Source: Amphibacillus sp052055485
Lineage (GTDB): Bacteria; Bacillota; Bacilli; Bacillales; Amphibacillaceae
Length of the DNA stretch: 64,000 nt
Assembly (NCBI RefSeq): GCF_052055485.1
Contig: NZ_CP197171.1
Span: 62,001 to 126,000, forward strand
Direction: 5' to 3'
Within the stretch, counting starts at the first letter, position 1, and every line of letters begins with the position of its first letter. The notes beneath the pieces are model-generated. The model did no database searches and had not been told where the DNA came from. It saw nothing but the letters and a program-made list of their open reading frames with translations. The position numbers were made by a program, and so were the translations under genes. Below, in pieces: positions 25,943 to 35,100 of this stretch.

Positions 25943-25964
25943 ATGCCCAAAAAGGTAACATTCC
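25939..25964 (-). promoter_or_regulatory. RAT (ribonucleic antiterminator) in the licT leader
   Basis: Its 26 bases are identical to the RAT at 24512-24537 and it overlaps the following terminator in the same way. It implies autoregulation of licT from a promoter upstream of 25964. Confidence 0.85.
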
Positions 25965-26170
25965 TAAATAAAATCCATATTAATTTACAACTATAATTTA
26001 GCATAACTTTCAAATAGCGTCAACTATTATTTCAGTGAAGAATTCGAACAGCTATATCAATAAATATTTGATATTTAAGCTAATCTCATCCAATTGAAAG
26101 GCAAACAACTGCCATATCGGATAGCCTGACGTTATTTGTTTATCATTATATTTTCGATCGAAGCTCTTTT

Positions 26171-27532
26171 TTACAAGAAATCCATTAAGGCAGTTGCGAT
26201 TGAAAAATAAATAAGCAATCCTAAAACATCATTAAGTGTCGTAATAAACGGTCCTGACGCAATAGCTGGATCGAATTTCAACTTATTAATAATTAATGGG
26301 ACAATAAAACCAACAACTGTCGAAACAGTCAACGTACAAAGAAGTGAAAAACCAACAATCACTGCTAATACCCAATTTCCATAAAAAATAGATATTAAGA
26401 TCGTGATCGATACCATACAAATTAAACCAAGAAGAAAACCAGCACTTAATTCTCGTTTAATCATGCGCCAGAATCCTCCCGCTTTAATGCTTCCTAGAGC
26501 AAGACCGCGAACAGCTACTGTTAATGATTGTGTTCCTACATTTCCAGCTGAATCCATAATCATTGGTATGAAAACAGATAGTAAAACGACAGATTCTAAG
26601 GTTTCTTCAAAATAACCAATCACACTAGCTGTAATCATTCCTAGAAACATAAGTGCAACAATCCATGGAACTCTTTTTTTGGCTGTTTCATATCCACTCA
26701 AATTTATATCTGTTGATCCCTTTGTTGCCGATAAGTCCTCAAAGTCTTCTGTCGTTTCTTCTTCTAGAATATCCATAATATCATCAACGGTTACAATTCC
26801 AAGTAAACGATTTTGCTTAGAAACAACTGGAACAGCAAGAAAATCATATTTTTTTATTGTTCGTCCGACATCTTCTTGGTCCATGTCCTCAGTTACAGAG
26901 ATAACTTTTGTACTCATCACATTTCCAATTGTTTCTTCTGGTGGAGCAACAATTAAATCACGTAATGAAACAACCCCAACTAATTTTCTTTCCAGATTAA
27001 CAACATAAAGATAATAAATAATTTCTGCTTTAGGTGCTTCTTTTCTTAGTCTTTCCAGAATATTTGCTACGGTTTCTGTAGTTGATATTCGAATTAACTC
27101 TTTCGTCATGATTGACCCTGCCGTTTCTTCCGTATACGACAGTAGGCTTCTTACCTGTTCCGCTTTATCTATATCCATTTTCGACAAAATAGCTTCTGCT
27201 CTTTCAGGATTTATCTCTGTTAAAAAAGTCACTACATTATCTGTAAACATATGATTAAACATGTTTGATGAATAATCTTCATCTAATTCTAGGAAAAAGA
27301 GTTTTTGTTCTCTGATATCTAAACCAGAGAATATTTCCGAAAATTCTTCGGGTTTAAGATATGCATAGCCTTGTTTACGTTCTTTTTGATTTAGGGCAAT
27401 AAAAATATCTAATTGATCTGAGGGATGTAATTCTAAAAAAGAATGGCGAAATCCCTTCTTATTTTCTTTGTGTAAGGCAGCTAAAATAACCTTTGTATAT
27501 TGTTCACGTTTTTTTTCATCTAACTTTTCCAT
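26171..27532 (-). CDS. mgtE: Magnesium transporter MgtE
   Basis: A 453-residue Mg2+ channel. The cytoplasmic N domain (about residues 20-130) and a CBS pair (about 135-255, with IMTKELIRISTTET and NVMSTKVISVTEDMDQED) sense cytoplasmic Mg2+. The membrane domain (about 285-453) has five hydrophobic segments and the conserved pore region SAGNVGTQS and DVLGLLIYF. It admits Mg2+ and closes when Mg2+ is high. Start ATG at 27532 follows GGAGGG. Transcription is controlled by the M-box upstream. Full length. Confidence 0.95.
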   Translation of the reverse strand: MEKLDEKKREQYTKVILAALHKENKKGFRHSFLELHPSDQLDIFIALNQKERKQGYAYLKPEEFSEIFSGLDIREQKLFFLELDEDYSSNMFNHMFTDNVVTFLTEINPERAEAILSKMDIDKAEQVRSLLSYTEETAGSIMTKELIRISTTETVANILERLRKEAPKAEIIYYLYVVNLERKLVGVVSLRDLIVAPPEETIGNVMSTKVISVTEDMDQEDVGRTIKKYDFLAVPVVSKQNRLLGIVTVDDIMDILEEETTEDFEDLSATKGSTDINLSGYETAKKRVPWIVALMFLGMITASVIGYFEETLESVVLLSVFIPMIMDSAGNVGTQSLTVAVRGLALGSIKAGGFWRMIKRELSAGFLLGLICMVSITILISIFYGNWVLAVIVGFSLLCTLTVSTVVGFIVPLIINKLKFDPAIASGPFITTLNDVLGLLIYFSIATALMDFL

Positions 27533-27884
27533 TGTAATCCCTCCTGCTAGGAGTTAACTACTTTATTCTAGAAGAATTGTAGGAATGAACTCCTGTAATT
27601 TACTCTTTTCAATAAAAACTAAACAACAATAATGATCCGAATCAGCATCTTGACTGCTTTCCATATCCATTCCACATCCTTCCCATATATGAATGAAAAT
27701 ATTAGAAAAAACTAACTTACCGTTTAGAGCTATAGCTAAGCAGCTCTATCAATGATTTAATGAATGTACGCTATACAGCTTTTTCGAAGCCTGTTATATC
27801 TCTAAGCAATCCTGCCACACGGCGAGTACACTCACTCTTGTTTTTCTTATACTTTAATTCATTAAAAATTATCCTCTCAAGGCA
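27533..27884. other. mgtE 5' untranslated region
   Basis: No gene is seen. The stretch lies between the M-box terminator and the mgtE start and would be transcribed only in the read-through message. The hairpin AGAGCTATAG / AGCAGCTCT near 27726-27746 is the only structure noticed. Confidence 0.5.
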
Positions 27885-27917
27885 CAAAAAAACACCTCCT
27901 ACGATAGAAGGTGTTTT
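27885..27917 (-). terminator. Riboswitch-controlled terminator of mgtE
   Basis: On the minus strand AAAACACCTTCT and AGGAGGTGTTTT form a strong stem followed by a run of Ts. It sits between the M-box aptamer and mgtE and is the natural expression platform. Confidence 0.9.
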
Positions 27918-28097
27918 GAAAATAGCCTAATTAAGAGGTATGCTTTAGAAGAACTTACATTCACTCATCTTTTAAAGAATGTATGAGTTATTCTTATCCT
28001 TTAGGCGTAAATATTTTAGCTGCGACTAACTTGCTTCTTAGCTGAAATTTTACACTTTACTAAAGTCCATAAAGCCACCATAAAAAAGCTGACAAAT

Positions 28098-28256
28098 ATC
28101 CTCCAATCGTAGAGCTTTAGCACTGTGAGGCATAGGAAAAAATCCAGCTACATTAAAAACAACCTTATTTCGATTGTTCCTGTTGACCCATTGGCGTCTT
28201 TGGACATTTTTGGGCAGCAGCGTATCTCCACCACAGGAGCCTTACCTAACGAAGGT
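28098..28256 (-). ncRNA. M-box (ykoK) magnesium riboswitch
   Basis: The minus strand holds the conserved M-box blocks in order: CTTCGTTAGGTAAGGCTCCT, GGAGATACGCTGCTGCCCAA, AAATGTCCAAAGACGCCAAT, GGGTCAACAGGAA, a variable stem, GTAGCTGGA, CCTATGCC and CAGTGCTAAAGCTCTACGAT. M-boxes bind Mg2+ and favour termination when Mg2+ is plentiful. Placement upstream of a terminator and of mgtE fits exactly. Confidence 0.97.
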
Positions 28257-28273
28257 TTTTATGACCATCCTTT

Positions 28274-28302
28274 AGAATACATCAATTGTTGCCATTAGTC
28301 AA
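28274..28302 (-). promoter_or_regulatory. Promoter of the mgtE leader
   Basis: On the minus strand TTGACT (28297-28302) and TATTCT (28274-28279) are 17 bases apart, and the M-box begins about 18 bases further on. Confidence 0.7.
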
Positions 28303-28443
28303 TCGGTCAAGGATAGTTTTTTGATAAAAAAATCTTGTAAAGTTGAGCTAACAAGTGTATAGCCACAGATAAGAACTGATTTTTATAGCTCATATTAACT
28401 TATTGGAGAATATATAAGATGAAAAAGAATAATTTACAGCTAA

Positions 28444-29828
28444 TTGAACTACTCACCCCTTAATTTCTAATGAAATTTGAAGAGGGAGATTCCTAAGAAC
28501 ACCAACCTAATGGTTGATTATTGATTAGGCGATCCCTGTCGTACCGACAGTTAGAAGTCTGATGGCTTCAACTTCAATATTTTTACTTGCGTTAAGATCT
28601 CGATCGTGTGCTCTATGGCATGAAGGACATTGCCACATGCGTAAGGCGAGATGCTTAACGTCTGGATGTCGATAGCCACAATGCGAACAAAGTTGACTAG
28701 AAGGGAAGTTTTTGGAGATGGCTACGACTTCCTTTCCGTACCACTTGGCTTTGTATTCAAGCATCGTACGGAATTCTGACCAGCTGACTTCACTAATGGC
28801 TTTTGATAATCGTTTGTTTTTGAGCATGTTAGATACTTGTAAGTCCTCAATACCAATGATGTCGTGATTCTTGACAATTTCAGTACTGACTTTATGCAAG
28901 TAATCTGTTCTGACATTTTTAATTTTTTCGTGAATACGAGCGACCTTGACCCGTTGTTTTTGATAATTTTTCGCTTCATGAAGGGGTTTTCTATCTTGCT
29001 TGGCTTGTTTATATCGTCTGGACAGTTTGCGTTGTTCTTTTTCTAATTTGTTTTCTAGCCTGCGTAAACATCTAGGGTTCTTATACGTCGTCCCATCTGA
29101 AAGTGTGGCAAACGCTTTGATGCCCACATCGACCCCTGTTGATTGCTTCGTTTGAGGGAGTGAGTCTACCTCTGTCTCAACAAGGATAGAAATGAAGTAT
29201 TTACCACTTGGATGTCTTCTAATCGTAGCATTTAGAAGGCGTCCATCGACCTCACGACTTTTAGCGAACTTGACAAGCCCTAATTTTGGCAGCTTGATTG
29301 TATGGCCCACGACTGCGATATTTCCGTTCGTGTGTTTCGTTGTATACGATTGGGTCGGGTTCCTTTTAGACTTAAATCGTGGGGCGTTTGTTTGTTTGTT
29401 TGTTAAAGAAGCGCGCAAAAGATTCAGATAGATGTTTGACACTTGATTGAATGGCAATACTATCGACTTCTTTTAGCCACTCATATTCCTGCTTTAAAGC
29501 GGGAAGCTGTTTAGAGCATGAACGATAGTTGAGTCCTTTACCCGTTTCCTTGTAAGTTTCATTCCACTTGGCTAGAAAGTGATTGAAAACAAACCGTGAA
29601 CAACCGATCGTTTTATTCATGAGGATTTGTTGTTCTTTATTCGGATAGAGGCGGAATTTATAGGCTTTATTGACTAACATCATCTCACCTCACTTAATAG
29701 GAATATATGTTCTCATTATATCATAAGGGAGATGTTTTGGCTAGCGCCAACCCACATTCATCTCCCACTTACTCACGGGGCGATGCCCTTCATGTTCCTA
29801 GAAGTGGGAGGCTTCTGTCGGAAATCCA
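28444..29828 (-). mobile_element. TnpB-only IS605/IS1341-type element, copy A
   Basis: The 1385-bp element matches copy B at 62190-63570 across its whole length and lacks a tnpA transposase. On the minus strand the left end follows the target motif TTTAT, starts TGGATTTCCGACAGAAG and contains a subterminal hairpin (CTCCCACTT / AAGTGGGAG). The right end is GTGAGTAGTTCAA. It is 4 bases longer than copy B, fully explained by an extra AAAC unit in tnpB. It is inserted upstream of the mgtE promoter, right after a short start-like frame on the plus strand (28419-28443) that it may have interrupted. Confidence 0.92.
28525..29683 (-). pseudogene. tnpB: tnpB, frameshifted by an AAAC expansion
   Basis: RNA-guided nuclease gene homologous to the intact copy at 62335-63489. 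The N-terminal part (29683 down to about 29390) and the C-terminal part (29457 down to 28525) are in different frames. The lesion is at about 29388-29403: copy A has four AAAC units where copy B has two plus a variant GAAC, a net gain of 4 bases after FARFFNKQTN. Apart from that and a few substitutions the sequence is unchanged, including the zinc-finger cysteines and the DRDLNASKNI motif, so the break is recent. The downstream guide-RNA part of the element is intact. Confidence 0.92.
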
Positions 29829-29869
29829 ATAAATTTCAAAATTCACATTTTCATAAATACATCCAAAGC

Positions 29870-30487
29870 TCAATCAAAATAGACCTCTTCATCAGAATTA
29901 TGTAAATGTCTAAAGGCAACTTCAATTTGCGATTCTGTATTCCTTGCAACCGATAAAGGAGGTAAATCATTTTTAGCAAAGAAATCAACAGCACTTGTTT
30001 CGATTCCTTCCTTGGGTTGCCCACCCATTATGTCACATTGAATAAATATTTTATAGACATGGTATGGTGAGGTTGGGTGTGGATGACATTTTTTATCGAA
30101 AATACCTATCAATTTAACTGCTTTAACCTCAAATCCTGATTCTTCTTGAACTTCTTTTACCGCTACTTCACTTGGAGTTAGGCCAATATCACCCCAGCCT
30201 CCAGGAAGGGCCCAAGCACCATCTGCTATTTCCTTTACCATTAATATCTTGTCATCTTTAAACACAACAGCACGAACATCTACTTTAGGTGTTGCATACC
30301 CTGTCTCATTCGCAAACAAATCTTTAATCAGGGTTTTATCAACCTCTGTATACTGTTCTAAAATGTCAGTACTTAAATCTCTAATGATTTCGAATCTCTC
30401 CAAATCATAAACATCTTTTGAATAGGCTAATCCCGCCTGTGATATAGCTTGCAGCTCCTTAGCCCACTCTAACCATTTAGGTTCCAT
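29870..30487 (-). CDS. Nudix hydrolase
   Basis: A 205-residue cytoplasmic hydrolase. Residues 1-60 form the small helical Nudix N-terminal domain that often precedes this type in Bacillaceae. The Nudix box is GGWGDIGLTPSEVAVKEVQE followed by ESGF (about residues 96-119), with all metal-binding acids present. It would hydrolyse a nucleoside diphosphate linked to another group, such as ADP-ribose or a sugar nucleotide; the exact substrate is unknown. Single gene behind the TnpB element. Confidence 0.9.
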   Translation of the reverse strand: MEPKWLEWAKELQAISQAGLAYSKDVYDLERFEIIRDLSTDILEQYTEVDKTLIKDLFANETGYATPKVDVRAVVFKDDKILMVKEIADGAWALPGGWGDIGLTPSEVAVKEVQEESGFEVKAVKLIGIFDKKCHPHPTSPYHVYKIFIQCDIMGGQPKEGIETSAVDFFAKNDLPPLSVARNTESQIEVAFRHLHNSDEEVYFD

Positions 30488-30636
30488 CTAGATCAACTCC
30501 ACTATTTATTTTTAACTAAATTAACTATTTATAGTGATTCGAGATACTTTAGAATAGCTGCTCATCAATATTTCTACCGAGATAAACAACCCTTCAATTT
30601 AGACTGAGTATTTAATATTCTTTACACTGTATTTAT

Positions 30637-31602
30637 CTAATCAACACTTCGCACACAGCGAAATCCCATATTCCCTGCTGAACTTTCAATCGTATTTGCC
30701 GTTCTCGCAGCTACACGATATCGATTACAATATGATCGATGGCAAAGATAAGATCCCCCTCTAGTCGTTTTAAGCGTTTGTGAATGTAGCTGATAATCAG
30801 ATAAATCCTGTGGTTTCGCATATTTATCAGTAAAATGGTTTTGACACCATTCCCATACATTCCCCGATACATTATATAATCCATAGTTGTTTGGTGAAAA
30901 ATGATCTACTGGCGCTGTCCCTAAAAACCCATCTTCTCGGGTGTTATGGGATGGGAATTCCCCTTGCCATATATTGCATACATGCTCCCCAGCCGGTGTT
31001 AACTCGTCTCCCCATGGATATTTCTTCTGAATCAAACCACCTCTGGCGGCATATTCCCATTCTATTTCAGCAGGCAGGCGTTTCCCTGCCCATTCACAAT
31101 AAGCCATCGCATCATTCCACGAGACATGAATAACAGGGTGGTTCTTTCTTCCTTCTATCGTAGAATCAGGTCCCTCTGGTTTTTCCCAGTAGGCACCTTT
31201 GACTTCATACCACCATGGTGTTCTCGCTACTGATTGGTTAGACTTTTTTGCTTGTTCAGGTAACAATAAATGAAAAACAAATGAAGACCCAAATTTTTCT
31301 GCATCCGTTTTATAACCCGTTTCGGCAACAAAGCTTGCAAAATCTTCATTCGTGACTGCATAACGGTCAATATAAAAATCATTTACTTTAATATTTTGTA
31401 TCGGACCTTCTTGATCGGTTTGAAAACCTTCACGGTCGTCTGTCCCCATTAAAAAGTACCCACCCTTAATCAGCACCATATCTTTCAATGGATTAAGCTT
31501 ACTTTTCACCTTACGAACAGACTCATCTTGTCCATTCATCATTGACTTCTCGTTAGATCGCTGTACTGAACAACAACAACCTTGCTTATTATTTGAATTC
31601 AA
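30637..31602 (-). CDS. Formylglycine-generating enzyme (SUMF1/EgtB-type)
   Basis: A 321-residue protein of the FGE-sulfatase family, which converts a Cys of sulfatases to formylglycine. The family core starts at about residue 40 (MVLIKGGYFLMGTDD), passes through HPVIHVSWNDAMAYCEWAGK and SGNVWEWCQNHF, and ends with SYLCHRSYCNRYR, whose two cysteines (about 287 and 292) match the copper-binding active-site pair of true FGEs. That makes a real FGE more likely than an iron-dependent relative. The N-terminus has CCCS and may be a metal-binding tail. No sulfatase gene lies in the window. Confidence 0.85.
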   Translation of the reverse strand: MNSNNKQGCCCSVQRSNEKSMMNGQDESVRKVKSKLNPLKDMVLIKGGYFLMGTDDREGFQTDQEGPIQNIKVNDFYIDRYAVTNEDFASFVAETGYKTDAEKFGSSFVFHLLLPEQAKKSNQSVARTPWWYEVKGAYWEKPEGPDSTIEGRKNHPVIHVSWNDAMAYCEWAGKRLPAEIEWEYAARGGLIQKKYPWGDELTPAGEHVCNIWQGEFPSHNTREDGFLGTAPVDHFSPNNYGLYNVSGNVWEWCQNHFTDKYAKPQDLSDYQLHSQTLKTTRGGSYLCHRSYCNRYRVAARTANTIESSAGNMGFRCVRSVD

Positions 31603-31904
31603 TCAATTCACCTCTTGAATTGTATTTATCAGTTAGGTAGAGAATCATCGCTAAATAATTATTTCATTAAAGTTGCCCATAACTTTACCATTGTTTGTTG
31701 GGCTAGTTAGTTTAAATTCTAACATATCAAAAATATTTCCACCAAGTTTTTAATTTAAAGCGTTTTTTCAATTTAAAAAAACAGATAAAAGGGTTAGTAG
31801 TGATTTTATATTAAATTCTTTCATACTTAATATGTGTTATAAGGTTGATTCACCTCAAAGATTCAACAAATCAATATAGTTAATGGATTCTTTTTCACTT
31901 ACTA
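31603..31904. other. AT-rich intergenic region upstream of the FGE gene
   Basis: No gene found. A weak cre-like core (AAAGCGTTTTTTC) lies at about 31758 but has at least two mismatches and is not called. The region should hold the FGE promoter. Confidence 0.5.
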
Positions 31905-31953
31905 CTATAAAAAATAAAAAAAAGTGTAAATCCACAATCGTGAATTTACACTA
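31905..31953 (-). terminator. Terminator after the GH43 surface enzyme gene
   Basis: On the minus strand AGTGTAAATTCACG / GTGGATTTACACT forms a stem followed by a long T run. It is about 150 bases after the stop codon of the large surface enzyme. Confidence 0.85.
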
Positions 31954-32104
31954 ATCATCTTAGAGTGTCTAACGAAAGACCTAAAATATCAAATATTATA
32001 ATCTCACACATGAAATCGGTCAGTCACTTGTCTTCCTTGACTTTCTCTACGCTTCTTAATTGATTACCTGTTTTTTACAAGATGCCATCACAAATTGACA
32101 GTTC

Positions 32105-35100
32105 TTAAGCCCTTTTTCTAATAAAAAATATAGTTCCTATTAAAATTAGTAATAAACCAACTAATAAAATATTGAAAGTAGGTGTAGCTGTTTTAGGAAG
32201 TTCCTTGCCTTCACTCTCTTTATTGACAGTATGGTCTTTATCAGTCTGTTTACTATCTTCTCCGTCCTTGCCATCTTCTCCGTCTTTGCCATCTTCTCCG
32301 TCTTTACCATCTTCTCCGTCCTTGCCGTCTTCTCCGTCTTTGCCATCTTCTCCGTCCTTGCCGTCTTCTCCGTCCTTGCCGTCTTCTCCGTCCTTGCCGT
32401 CTTCTCCGTCTTTGCCCTCTTCTCCGTCTCCTGGAGTAGTATCAGGATCTTCCTCTACCACGATCTCACTAGTTGCCTCATATCCACCCTCAACTGTTGT
32501 CACTGTAATCACTGCTGTGCCTGCCCCTATCCCTGTTACTTTACCATGTTGATCTACTGTAACTACTTCTTCATTACTGCTCGACCATAAAATATCTTTA
32601 TTCACGGCGTCTTCAGGAGTTACAGTTGCGATTAGCTCTGCTTCTTCTCCCTCCATTAAAACAAGATGTTCTGGATCAAGTTGTACACCTGTCACTATTT
32701 CCTCTACTGGAGGCTCAGATACACTATTATCGGCTATCATAATCCAACTAATCTGTGAATCTGAATCGGTTAAACCTGCCACACTTGGTGAAGGCTCAAT
32801 TTTCAATTCAAGCTGACCATCTGAAACTTCAATATCCTCATACTCTCTCATATCATATTGTTCAGAATACGTATATTCTTCTTCTTTTAAAACGCCATTT
32901 ACAAACACGTTAGCCTTTCTATTTCCCTGCGCCCACTGATTCCACGGATCAAAAAATCCTGCGAATATAGTATAATTTCCATTTTCGAGTTCGAAGGTAT
33001 ATTTAATATCTTTCTGATCACTATCCTTGGTAATATGTCTAAATGAACTATATATATCATTACCTTCACTGTGTATACTTGTATTTCCACCTGAATATCC
33101 CCAGTTATTTCCGTTATCTGGATCATATGGTTGATCACTAACTTCTTTATTAAGGAGAGTTTCATCCATATAGGAAATCATTTGTAAGTAATCCTCTGTT
33201 AGTTCGCCAGATGGATTAACAAAATACTTAACATTAGAAGGAATAACTTGAATATCATGTCTTATTTCTCGGTCATCTAAACTTGATATTTTTCCAACAA
33301 GTGTAACTGTCCCTATTCGTGAAAACAAATCTTCTTTGAGTTCCCATGTTACCGGAACAGTTTTACGCTCATTTTCAACAGTAATCTCAATTTCATCCGG
33401 TAATTCTGGACTCTGTCCAACTTTAGTGACTTTTGGAAGCTCTGTAAGTACATCGATATTTTGCAAATAGTCTAAATTCCATTCATCGTACCAATTTATT
33501 TGGACGATATTATTTTTATTATCTAATTCAAATGGCAACCATATATATCTAGAGTCTTTCAAGTTACTTGGATTCCATCTATCGGCCATAAAAATAAATT
33601 TGTTTTCGACAACATCTCCATTAATATCACGATAAGGTAATACAAATGTGCTTTGACTTCTAAATGTGGTACCTTCCGTATCATTCACCATTGGATCTCC
33701 CTTATCTATCCAAGGACCAAATATTCCATTCGTAGAAACATGGTATTTAGCACGGTTCGGATTCCAACCAGTTAAGCCAGATGTAATCATATAATACGCA
33801 TCGTCTTGCTTGAAGAGAGCCGGTGATTCTCTCCAATCCTTATGAACCCTCTCCCAGTGAACACCTTCCAAAGTTTCGCCATTATCATCTGTTGCAGGAG
33901 CTGTATAGTCCTCATTCAATTGCATAACGATAGTTGCACTGTTTTCTTCTGACGAAAAAATAATATATGCCTTATCGTGTGTCGCATCATCACCATCTTC
34001 ATCCACAAAAAGGGTCATATCTCTTAGCATTCCTTCATTACCGTCCTCAGCACCAGTATTCGGCATACGAAATGTATCAAGATATTTGAATGGACCGGCT
34101 GGAGAATCACTGATTGCAACGCCACCTTCTGCTAACCAATAAGATCCTGCAACCGGACCATCATGATGCCACCACATAATATATTTATCTGTTTTTTTGT
34201 TATAGATGACTTTTGGACGTTCAACAACTTTATCCCAGTTGAAATTTCTATACATTTCTTGCTTTTCTATATTTGTATTTTCCGCATATAGAGCATTCAA
34301 CTCTTCTATTCGTTCTGGTGAATTGTGTTTGCTTAACGTATTAGCTGGTGATTTCATCATCCCCGTATAGTCCACACTTGGATCTTCTACAGTAACATCT
34401 CTATTAGGATCAAAATCTTCCCCATAATCTTTATAAGCATCGGAATTTTCATCTAGATATAGTGGTAAATCTTCATCCGGTAGTTCAGCTGTTCCAAATC
34501 TAGGATTATTGAATACGGGTAACACAACTCCTTCATCTGTCCAGTTATATAAATCCCTAGATGAATAAGCACGAACTCCAGTAATCGGTACAGCGTCCAC
34601 GTCTGCACCTGGTAAATTATCTTCTGTTTTATCTTCACCATACCAATAGTACGTTTTATTTTCTTCGTTATATAGAATTCCACCACCATGAGCCTGTATT
34701 GGTTCACCTTTTGTATCTAACCATACTTCCCCGTTTCTAATAGAATCATATTCACCTATATCCGCATACAAAGCATATAAGTCTTCTAATAAGGTTGTGT
34801 AATACATAATACCTTCAACAGTTAATTTATTAATATCGCCTACCTTTTCCAACTGCCTATCAATACTTTCCACCGCTTGAGGATGTATTCCACTTGACTT
34901 TAAATACTCAATTTTTTCAACAATTTCCTCAATACCAACTGTATCAATATCTTCTACTGTCTTCTGATATACTTCAACCTCAGCAGCAGAAAGTGTATTC
35001 CCATCTCCACCAGTAGATAAGGCTTGAATGGCAACATACCGTGCAGTATCAGATACAAAGGTGGCCGTCTGTTTGGCACTAGTTGTTGTATCCCAGATTC

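Noticed and set aside
31750..31770. A cre-like core upstream of the FGE gene
   Set aside because: It has at least two mismatches at conserved positions, including the outer bases, so it is not called.
32172..32590. Two long plus-strand frames over the GH43 gene
   Set aside because: They are antisense shadows of the 18-bp repeat array, which is open in several frames because of its periodicity.
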